This document shows positions 27,739-34,113 of a stretch of DNA of 64,000 nt, piece by piece. Source of the DNA: Aliikangiella sp. G2MR2-5 (GTDB lineage Bacteria; Pseudomonadota; Gammaproteobacteria; Enterobacterales; Kangiellaceae); contig NZ_JADPQF010000001.1 of assembly GCF_015687155.1 (NCBI RefSeq), positions 620,001 through 684,000 of the forward strand. Reading direction: 5' to 3'. The notes under the pieces were generated by a model. It was not told the DNA's origin and ran no database searches. It worked only from the letters and a program-made list of their open reading frames with translations. Positions within the stretch are counted from its first letter, which is position 1; each line of letters begins with the position of its first letter. The translations under genes were made by a program, and so were the position numbers.

Positions 27739-28731
27739 ATGCTTCAGCTAAAAAATACGACACCATTTGCCAGCAATGTTGCTCTTTTTCCCAACGAACA
27801 TGGAATAGATACTCTTTATACCATGGTTAAAGCAAGCTTTCGTTTAGAAAATGGTTGGGTATTAGCTGACGAGCAAATTCCTCCTCAGGCTGAGGATGAA
27901 TACTGGGGCGAGCCTTCTGCTTCTAGTTTAAGACTGGCTTCTGATTTTCATACAGGAAAATTAGCGACAGACATCATCATGCTTGGTAATGCTGTTGCGC
28001 CGAATGGACAGATGGTCAGTCAACTTGATGTCGAAGTAAATGTAGGGAATATTTCAAAGAGCGTAAAAGTTTTTGGGGACAGGATATGGAAGAATGGTGC
28101 AATTACTACTGCAAAACCATTTAACTCCATGCCTGTTGTTTATGAAAGAGCTTTTGGAGGTATTCATCAGTTAGATGACGAGTCTATTTTGGCTGAAGAA
28201 AGAAACCCTGTAGGTCGTGGATTTCAGGGAAAAAGAAGTGCTTCTCAGATGGAAGGGACGTTATTGCCAAACATAGAAGATCCTGATGAGCTGATTCAAT
28301 ATCCTTCGGACAAGCCAAAACCTGTAGGCTTTGGATGTTGCTCTCCAGACTGGTTGCCCAGAAGATCTTTTGCCGGTACCTATGACGAACGATGGCAAAA
28401 GACTCGAGCCCCTTATTTACCAAAAGACTTTGATAGTCGCTTTTTGAATGTAGCGCATCCAGATTTGATTTATAGCGGTTTCATTCAAGGGGGAGAGTTT
28501 TTTTCCATTAAGAGTATGCATCCTGATGGAGAGATAACAGGTGAATTGCCCCGTGTTTCGATGCAGTGTGAAATTAGTGTTGCAGGCAACAAGCACAGGC
28601 TTCCATTCTTTATGGAAACGTTAATTTTTGAACCAAATCTAAAGCAAGTTTCTATGGTCTGGAAAGCTATATTTGAGTGTGATAAACAAGCTTTAAAGGT
28701 CAGTGAAATTGGTATCAAGTTTAATCGATAG
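27739..28731 (+). CDS. DUF2169 protein, T6SS effector-loading adaptor
   Basis: The 330-residue product is a DUF2169 family protein. It has the opening LKNTTPFASNVALFPNEHGIDTLYTMVKASF, the YWGEPSASSLRLASDF segment, the VYERAFGG motif near residue 137, and NPVGRGF in the middle. DUF2169 proteins are encoded between vgrG and PAAR/DUF4150 genes and are proposed adaptors linking effectors to the spike. Its place immediately upstream of the DUF4150 gene here is the standard order. No signal peptide is seen, so it is cytoplasmic. Confidence 0.9.
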   Translation: MLQLKNTTPFASNVALFPNEHGIDTLYTMVKASFRLENGWVLADEQIPPQAEDEYWGEPSASSLRLASDFHTGKLATDIIMLGNAVAPNGQMVSQLDVEVNVGNISKSVKVFGDRIWKNGAITTAKPFNSMPVVYERAFGGIHQLDDESILAEERNPVGRGFQGKRSASQMEGTLLPNIEDPDELIQYPSDKPKPVGFGCCSPDWLPRRSFAGTYDERWQKTRAPYLPKDFDSRFLNVAHPDLIYSGFIQGGEFFSIKSMHPDGEITGELPRVSMQCEISVAGNKHRLPFFMETLIFEPNLKQVSMVWKAIFECDKQALKVSEIGIKFNR

Positions 28732-28779
28732 ATGAATCTGCGAGTCGCTGAATTCAATTTGAGAAGGTAGGAAATATTT

Positions 28780-29163
28780 ATGGCGCAAACGACATTTGCC
28801 AATACCAGAGGGATAGCCCATAAGGGTAGCGGAGGAATGAGTCCAGTATTTCCTGATGTATGTAAAACTCCAACTCCAGGGGGACCGGTTCCCATCCCTT
28901 ATCCCAACATAGGTAAGTCTTCTGATACATCAAAAGGACCCAAGTCGGTTAAAACAGATAAGAAAATGCCTATGGTGAAAGGCGCCGTATATTCTACCAG
29001 TACTGGAGACGAAGCTGGTACCGCCGGGGGAGGCGTCATTAGTGGCAAGACTAAAGGTGAATGCGAGTATATGATGTACTCATTCGATGTTAAGTTTGAA
29101 GGAAAAAATGTTTGTCGTATGGGGGATCCACTTTTCCACAATAAGAAGAATATTATGGGCTAA
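28780..29163 (+). CDS. PAAR-like DUF4150 spike-tip protein
   Basis: This 127-residue protein matches the PAAR-like DUF4150 family: an N-terminal SPVFPDVCKTPTPGGPVPIPYPNIG segment, a central GDEAGTAGGGVISG loop, and a C-terminal VKFEGKNVCRMGDPLFHNKKN. Cys28, Cys106 and His115 may help bind metal at the tip. PAAR proteins sharpen the VgrG spike and often carry or recruit effectors. This one is short and has no toxin extension, so it would recruit cargo through adaptors, probably the downstream AHH nuclease. An AGGA ribosome site precedes the ATG at 28780. Confidence 0.92.
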   Translation: MAQTTFANTRGIAHKGSGGMSPVFPDVCKTPTPGGPVPIPYPNIGKSSDTSKGPKSVKTDKKMPMVKGAVYSTSTGDEAGTAGGGVISGKTKGECEYMMYSFDVKFEGKNVCRMGDPLFHNKKNIMG

Positions 29164-29176
29164 CCCGAATTGCGCT

Positions 29177-30454
29177 ATGAATATAATAAAAAAATTAACA
29201 TCAAAATTTCAGGAAGTACCCAACAGTGCGTTTAGGGATATTTATGAACAGCATGTAACTGACGCATCGTTTTTATGGTTGTTAAGGTGTGTTGGCCTAT
29301 CACAACCCCACTATAGTCAAGAAGATTTACTTGAATTAGAGAATAGAATAGAAGCCCATCTTGACGGATTAATGACCGCACTAGATATTTCGTGGGATGT
29401 TTGTCTTGAGGCTTTAGATTACGAACAGCCAGGAGAAATATTTACCGTCGCCGTGGTTGCTTTTCGCTCGCGAGATATCGAAAAAATCAAGACTGCAGTA
29501 TTCGCGGGTTTGAAGTCACCGGAAACTATTAAAGGACTGGTATCGGCTATGGCCTGGTTGCCGCAAACTTTGGTAGCTGAATGGATGTATAAATTTCTGG
29601 GGAGTAAGAACCTTGAACATAAATACCTTGCTGTCAGTGTTTTTAGTGTACGTAGAGAGTTTCCAGGTGAGATGCTAACAAGCTTATTGAAAAGAGAAGA
29701 CTGTTTGGCTCACAAACCGCTAAGGGCAAGAATGCTTCGACTTATCGGAGAGTTGAAACGATTTGAGTTGCGTTGGGCATTGGATGAAGCCTATGAAGAT
29801 GAGGATCCTGAAGTTAAGTTTTGGGTAAATTGGTCAACTTTGATGCTTGGCGATAAAACAGCCGCTCCACAGCTACAAAACTATTTAAGGGAAGATTGTC
29901 AGTTAAAACTGATTGCTATGAATACCGCTTTTAGATCACTGTCGATTGACAAAGCTAGAATGTGGATCTCTAAAATGGCTGTCGAACAGAAGTCAGCGAG
30001 ATTAGTGATAGAAGCGACGGGGGTATTGGGAGACCCTCATGCGATACCTTGGCTTATCGAGAAAATGCGTAAAGTCGAGACTGCCAGGCTGGCAGGGGAG
30101 GCTTTTTCAATGATTACTGGTATCGACTTAGAAAAATATGGCTTGGCGATAGATGCTCCTGAAGACATTTCAGTTTTACCAACGGATGACCCTGAGGACA
30201 AGGATGTTAGTATGGACCCTGATGAGAATTTGCCATTTCCGGATGTTGATAAAGTTGCATTAACGTGGCAGAAATATGGAGGCAAGTATCAGGTTGGAAA
30301 GCGATATTTCATGGGAAAAGAAATTTGTGAATCAATGTTGCAAGAGAAACTAAATTCAGGTTTGCAAAGACAAAGAATTGCTGCTGCTTACGAATTAGCT
30401 TTATTAAATCCGCAGGTCCCATTGGTTAATATTAAAGCGAGGACCGAGCGATGA
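29177..30454 (+). CDS. TIGR02270-family HEAT-like repeat protein
   Basis: I set the start at ATG 29177 (425 residues), 13 bp after the DUF4150 stop. An upstream in-frame start at 29087 would overlap that gene with unlikely sequence. The product is alpha-helical with HEAT-like repeats, including LRARMLRLIGELKRFELRWAL, the DEDPEVKFWVNWSTLMLG helix pair and a GDPHAIPWLIEKM repeat. This is the pattern of TIGR02270, found in T6SS effector modules near DUF2169 and ketoacyl-synthase-like genes. It likely acts as a scaffold or chaperone in effector loading, by inference. Its stop overlaps the next start (ATGA), indicating translational coupling. Confidence 0.82.
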   Translation: MNIIKKLTSKFQEVPNSAFRDIYEQHVTDASFLWLLRCVGLSQPHYSQEDLLELENRIEAHLDGLMTALDISWDVCLEALDYEQPGEIFTVAVVAFRSRDIEKIKTAVFAGLKSPETIKGLVSAMAWLPQTLVAEWMYKFLGSKNLEHKYLAVSVFSVRREFPGEMLTSLLKREDCLAHKPLRARMLRLIGELKRFELRWALDEAYEDEDPEVKFWVNWSTLMLGDKTAAPQLQNYLREDCQLKLIAMNTAFRSLSIDKARMWISKMAVEQKSARLVIEATGVLGDPHAIPWLIEKMRKVETARLAGEAFSMITGIDLEKYGLAIDAPEDISVLPTDDPEDKDVSMDPDENLPFPDVDKVALTWQKYGGKYQVGKRYFMGKEICESMLQEKLNSGLQRQRIAAAYELALLNPQVPLVNIKARTER

Positions 30455-31506
30455 ATCAATTGGAGCAGCTCTATATTGCTGCTACAGGAATGATCACTCC
30501 GGTCGGAATGAGTACTGAAATGACTGCAGCATCGATACGAGCTGGAATCAGTGCTTATCAGGACTCGGTGTATATCAATAAAAATGACAAACCAATAAAA
30601 ACTTCATGGGTTCCAAATGAAGCGCTCCCCCCATTAGATGAAGAGTTAATGCAATATAGGCTAAATGGGGATGTAAAAAGAATTATCAGGCTATGTCATG
30701 CCGGATTGAATGAAGTTTTACAAACAGTCTCTATTCAAGAGCCGCTCGCTTTAGTGTTAGCCGGTCCCGAGAACATTCCTGCTCGTTCAACGCCAATCGC
30801 GCCCAATATTATAGAGTATTTAAAGCTTCAAACTAAGTTTGATTTTGATATGGAAGCGAGTCGATATGCAGGAACTGGCCGTGCAGGTGTTATTGAAGCT
30901 ATTAATTACGCTTTTAAATACCTGTCCCAGGAAGGAAATGATTGTATTTTAGTCGGTGGTGTTGATACTTTTAGTAACCCAGGCATCTTAAGCCGGTTGG
31001 ATAGCGAGAATAGAGTTTTGGCTTTAGGAGTATCCGATGGCTTTGCCCCAGGAGAAGGGGCTGGATTCCTATTGTTATGCAAGCAGTACGATATATCTTA
31101 CCTACCGGTAGCCTTATCCCTACCTGGTATAGCAAAAGAGGCAGGGCATCTTTATGCAGAAGATGAACCTTACATGGGGGAAGGGTTGGCGAAGGCGTTT
31201 GAAAAAGCATTAATCCCCGTTAACGATAGCAAAGTAGAGCGCATTTATTCCAGTATGAACGGTGAGAATTTCTTTGTTAAAGAGCTTGGCGTTGCGTCAA
31301 TACGAAACGCTGAAAAGTTTTCGCAAAGTTATGAAGTGATCCATCCAGCGGATTGTTATGGCGATATTGGGGCTGCGACCGGAGCCGTTTTGCTAGGAGT
31401 GAGTGCTTTGGATGCTATTAAGAGCTTAAAGACCGGTAATCAGCATTTGGTTTATTGCTCATCGGATCTTGAAAAGCGAGCAGCGGTTTGCTTGACTGCA
31501 ATCTAA
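30451..31506 (+). CDS. Degenerate beta-ketoacyl-synthase-like protein of a T6SS module
   Basis: The 351-residue product keeps the thiolase fold of ketoacyl synthases: ATGMITPVGM at the N-terminus, the ILVGGVDTFSNPGIL strand-turn, and GFAPGEGAGFLLL. It lacks the catalytic Cys-His-His residues. The nucleophile loop reads SRYAGTGRAGVIEA (138-151) with no Cys. The first His motif is replaced by YSSMNGENFF, and the second by CYGDIGAATGA with Asp where His is expected. It is shorter than a normal synthase. A non-catalytic role, perhaps binding an acyl chain or an effector, is inferred. It overlaps the TIGR02270 gene by 4 bp and precedes the nuclease effector. Confidence 0.85.
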   Translation: MNQLEQLYIAATGMITPVGMSTEMTAASIRAGISAYQDSVYINKNDKPIKTSWVPNEALPPLDEELMQYRLNGDVKRIIRLCHAGLNEVLQTVSIQEPLALVLAGPENIPARSTPIAPNIIEYLKLQTKFDFDMEASRYAGTGRAGVIEAINYAFKYLSQEGNDCILVGGVDTFSNPGILSRLDSENRVLALGVSDGFAPGEGAGFLLLCKQYDISYLPVALSLPGIAKEAGHLYAEDEPYMGEGLAKAFEKALIPVNDSKVERIYSSMNGENFFVKELGVASIRNAEKFSQSYEVIHPADCYGDIGAATGAVLLGVSALDAIKSLKTGNQHLVYCSSDLEKRAAVCLTAI

Positions 31507-31554
31507 TGTCTGGTTGCGGCTGTAAATTTGAACTGGAATCGAAGAGACGCAGAT

Positions 31555-32400
31555 ATGACTCAAATTGGTGAAAAAATTCAGATACATTTAGATAATCCAG
31601 ATAGTGAGGATTGTCCGTTTTGTCCAGGGAAAGAGACTAAACATGAGTGGAAGACTTTTAAAGGTGCTGACAATGATGGCGGTATATTAAGAGAAGCCAT
31701 GAATAACCCCAAAAGGTGTAACTACGCTCATCAGTCTGGTGCCAGGCCTAAAGATGGTAAATATCCCAATCAAAATATCAGTGAAGAACGGCCGAGTCCA
31801 TCACCTATATTTGAAAATTCAGAGCACGGAGAGTATGGCAATGAAGCTCATCACTGCATAAGTGGAAATGAAATAATGAAGGGACACGCTATAGAAAAGG
31901 CAATAACCAAGGGCGATAAATATAAAGGCGACACAGGCTATACGATCAACAATGGAGACAACGGTGTATTTCTGCCTTCCTATCCAAAAAAATATAGTGG
32001 GAAGTGGGGAGTAAAAAGTGATTCTGAGAAGTATAAGATTATGAAACTTGCTATGGATGCGGGAAAAGGGCAGGTTCATATAGGTGGTCACAAGGGGCAT
32101 GGTATTGATGGATACTGTGAGTCCTATCCTGACGAGATCAAAAAGCGACTAACTTTATTGAAAGATAGAGTTGGAGAAAAAAGTGAAGAATGTCCTTTCT
32201 GTGTTGAAAGTAGTGGGAAGCCAAAAAAACCTTTTGTTCCTCCTTACAAAGTTAATCAATGGCTTGATAATTTATCAAAGAACATAGAAAAAAAGCTAAC
32301 TTCGTCCCCCAGTACCTGGCCATACTTTATTTCAAAATATGCAAAGAAATATTTTAAGGAACTTTCGCAAGCTGCGGCCGATCCGTTAGATGATCTATAA
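31555..32400 (+). CDS. AHH-family HNH/ENDO VII nuclease, probable T6SS DNase effector
   Basis: I chose ATG 31555 (281 residues); a TTG at 31528 would add nine residues. The central domain has the AHH nuclease motifs: NEAHHCISG (His99, His100), NNGDNGVFLP (132-141) and the distal HIGGHKGH (His175, His179, His182) before a helix YPDEIKKRL. These form a metal-dependent nuclease site in the HNH/ENDO VII group of polymorphic toxins. Two SExCPFC motifs (Cys20/23 and Cys213/216) flank the nuclease domain and may hold a zinc ribbon. There is no signal peptide, fitting cytoplasm-to-cytoplasm delivery by the T6SS spike encoded just upstream. The next gene is the likely immunity partner. Confidence 0.82.
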   Translation: MTQIGEKIQIHLDNPDSEDCPFCPGKETKHEWKTFKGADNDGGILREAMNNPKRCNYAHQSGARPKDGKYPNQNISEERPSPSPIFENSEHGEYGNEAHHCISGNEIMKGHAIEKAITKGDKYKGDTGYTINNGDNGVFLPSYPKKYSGKWGVKSDSEKYKIMKLAMDAGKGQVHIGGHKGHGIDGYCESYPDEIKKRLTLLKDRVGEKSEECPFCVESSGKPKKPFVPPYKVNQWLDNLSKNIEKKLTSSPSTWPYFISKYAKKYFKELSQAAADPLDDL

Positions 32401-32423
32401 ACGCTTTAAATGTGGGAAAAATA

Positions 32424-32978
32424 ATGTATTACATTCTTAAAAATAACTTACTGTTAGATACAGACTATAGAGTAAACGAGCCGAGCGATATATCAGAAGA
32501 TATTAGCTTTATGAAAGGGAGCGTAATAAATCAAAAAATTGAGCAGCCAATTATTTACTCTACAGATGCGACTCACGGAGCCAAAATGTTGGATTTTAAA
32601 GACTGTAGTTTCCCATTGATGTCAGAAAAATTTGTAAGTTTATTGCAGGAAGCGGGAGTAGACAACTTGCAACTTTTTCCGGCAATTGTAAAAAGCGATG
32701 TTGATGGTACTATTTGGGATAATTATTTCGCAGTTAATATTTTGGGGGTTATTCAATGTGCGGATCTTTCCAATTCTATTTACTCTGAATTAATGCCTGG
32801 ATCTTATATTTTTGATGAGCTTGCAATTGATGCCGAAAAAGCCAACGATGCTTTACTCTTTCGATTGTATGAAGATAAAGCTACTATCATCATTCACAGG
32901 GATGTTGGTCGACATGTTAAATCACAGGATCCCGACAAGAAGCTTTTAGGGTGGACTGTTGGAAAAATTATTCAGTGA
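32424..32978 (+). CDS. Imm11-like (DUF1629) immunity protein
   Basis: I set the start at ATG 32424 (184 residues, MYYILKNN), with GGGA at 32414-32417 as ribosome site. A GTG at 32412 adds four residues. The order of features fits the Imm11/DUF1629 family: an N-terminal MYYIL strand, a LFPAIVKSDVDG segment, NYFAVNILGVIQCADLSNS, an FDELAIDAEKANDALLFRLYE stretch and a C-terminal HRDVGRHV. Imm11 proteins neutralise nuclease and other toxins in polymorphic and T6SS loci. It lies 23 bp after the AHH nuclease, the expected place for its antidote. The specific pairing is inferred. Confidence 0.75.
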   Translation: MYYILKNNLLLDTDYRVNEPSDISEDISFMKGSVINQKIEQPIIYSTDATHGAKMLDFKDCSFPLMSEKFVSLLQEAGVDNLQLFPAIVKSDVDGTIWDNYFAVNILGVIQCADLSNSIYSELMPGSYIFDELAIDAEKANDALLFRLYEDKATIIIHRDVGRHVKSQDPDKKLLGWTVGKIIQ

Positions 32979-32999
32979 TCCGGTTTTAGTATCTAGATA

Positions 33000-33113
33000 A
33001 TGTATTATATTTTAGTCAACGACGTCGTTGCAAATATAGATATATCGCTAAGCGAACCTAATGGGCTGCCGCTTGATGTAATTTTTATTATTGAAAATCA
33101 TCCTGATAAATAA
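33000..33113 (+). pseudogene. Truncated Imm11-like fragment (37 residues)
   Basis: An ATG at 33000 opens a 37-codon frame (MYYILVNDVVANIDISLSEP) that resembles the first residues of the adjacent immunity protein: MYYIL, an Asn at position 7, and an SEP/NEP turn at the same place. It then stops at 33113. It looks like the 5' remnant of a second immunity gene left after deletion of the rest and of any paired toxin. It could instead be a short functional peptide, which I consider less likely. Confidence 0.55.
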
Positions 33114-33160
33114 TTGCCAGGCTGGGAAGCTGATAGCATCATCCAATAGAACTCTTCGCA

Positions 33161-33484
33161 CTACTTGGCTTTTTCTGAAATAGTTTTTTGCAACGTGGCT
33201 ATAGAGTTTTGATATTGCTCCGGTGTTATCGGATCGAATAGATCTCCATATAAACTATGAAGAACTAGTTGCTGCGCTTTTTCTTGGCCTGCAGAATTGT
33301 CACTTTTTTTCCATGGCACTATAAATAACATTTTAGGTAGTTCTTTATTACCATGAATTTTTAGTGTCTTTAGTTTTATATTGCGATTGTCGGCGGCTTT
33401 AACTGGCTCCATTGGATTTAATCCTAATAAGATAGCCCCCGATAGTGCAATGATTAGAATTTTAATATTTTGACGTATCAACAT
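33161..33484 (-). CDS. Small exported protein of unknown function
   Basis: This 107-residue product has a Sec signal peptide (LIIALSGAILLGLNPMEPVKAA, cleavage near residue 31). A compact domain follows with KLKTLKIHGNKELPKMLFIVPWKK, then a helical C-terminus. The KELPKxLFIVPWK segment looks like a conserved core, but I cannot name the family. It is the last gene of the minus-strand unit, 4 bp after the TPR lipoprotein gene, so it very likely works with the three TPR proteins in the periplasm. It could be a small subunit of an envelope complex. Confidence 0.7.
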   Translation of the reverse strand: MLIRQNIKILIIALSGAILLGLNPMEPVKAADNRNIKLKTLKIHGNKELPKMLFIVPWKKSDNSAGQEKAQQLVLHSLYGDLFDPITPEQYQNSIATLQKTISEKAK

Positions 33485-33488
33485 TTTT

Positions 33489-34097
33489 TTATTTCGCTTG
33501 TTCTATTGCCGATTCAATTCCTGACAACCAGTCGGCAGTATTTGAGTCTTCGGCGCCAGCTGTTTCCAGATACTTTTTATAGTGCTTTGCGGCATTATAA
33601 TTGTCCTGCAAATAAACTTCGTACAGCAAGGCCAGGTTGAAGTGAGCGTTGGAATATCCCTCTTTCAACTCAATAGCTTTCTTTAAATACTGCTCAGCTT
33701 CAATAATTTTTCTCTCATCAATTGAAATCAATCCCAACAAGTTATGGGCTTGCGGAATGTTGGGGTCTATCTTTATAGCCTTTTCTAAAAAATTCCTGGC
33801 TTCACTCTGTTTGTTTCTGATAAAGCGGATTAGCCCTAAATTTGCAACTGGTCCAGCTTTGTTTGGGACCTCTTTAGCAAGAATAATAAACAATTCTTCT
33901 GCCGAATCAAAGTTTTCAGCCTTTAGAGCTGCCAGAGCGGTTTCAAATTTTTGATGATATTCCCTAGTCGTCGAGTTATTAGTTGTTTGAATGGTCGATT
34001 GTCCAGGTGAAAAAGACTGGCAGCCGACAACGACAATTGCACATAGATAGAAAAAAGTTCTTAGAAATATTTTTATTTGGTTGCTAAGTCGTTTCAT
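33489..34097 (-). CDS. TPR-repeat lipoprotein
   Basis: The start is set at ATG 34097, which gives a clean lipoprotein signal (FYLCAIVVVGC lipobox). A longer frame from 34160 would overlap the upstream gene. The mature part contains about four tetratricopeptide repeats, for example AEELFIILAKEVPNKAGPVANLGLIRF, ARNFLEKAIKIDPNIPQAHNLLGL and AEQYLKKAIELKEGYSNAHFNLAL. TPR lipoproteins form protein-binding scaffolds at the outer membrane. It is translated just after the 953-residue-frame TPR lipoprotein and just before the small exported protein, suggesting one complex. A direct T6SS role is not shown by the sequence. Confidence 0.85.
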   Translation of the reverse strand: MKRLSNQIKIFLRTFFYLCAIVVVGCQSFSPGQSTIQTTNNSTTREYHQKFETALAALKAENFDSAEELFIILAKEVPNKAGPVANLGLIRFIRNKQSEARNFLEKAIKIDPNIPQAHNLLGLISIDERKIIEAEQYLKKAIELKEGYSNAHFNLALLYEVYLQDNYNAAKHYKKYLETAGAEDSNTADWLSGIESAIEQAK

Positions 34098-34113
34098 CGA
34101 AAGTCTTCCATAG

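Noticed and set aside
29087-29176. Upstream in-frame extension of the TIGR02270 gene
   Set aside because: It lies in another frame over the end of the DUF4150 gene, and the ATG at 29177 gives a normal family start.
30451-31506. Fatty-acid or polyketide synthase function for the KAS-like gene
   Set aside because: All three catalytic positions are replaced, and no acyl carrier, reductase or dehydratase gene is nearby.
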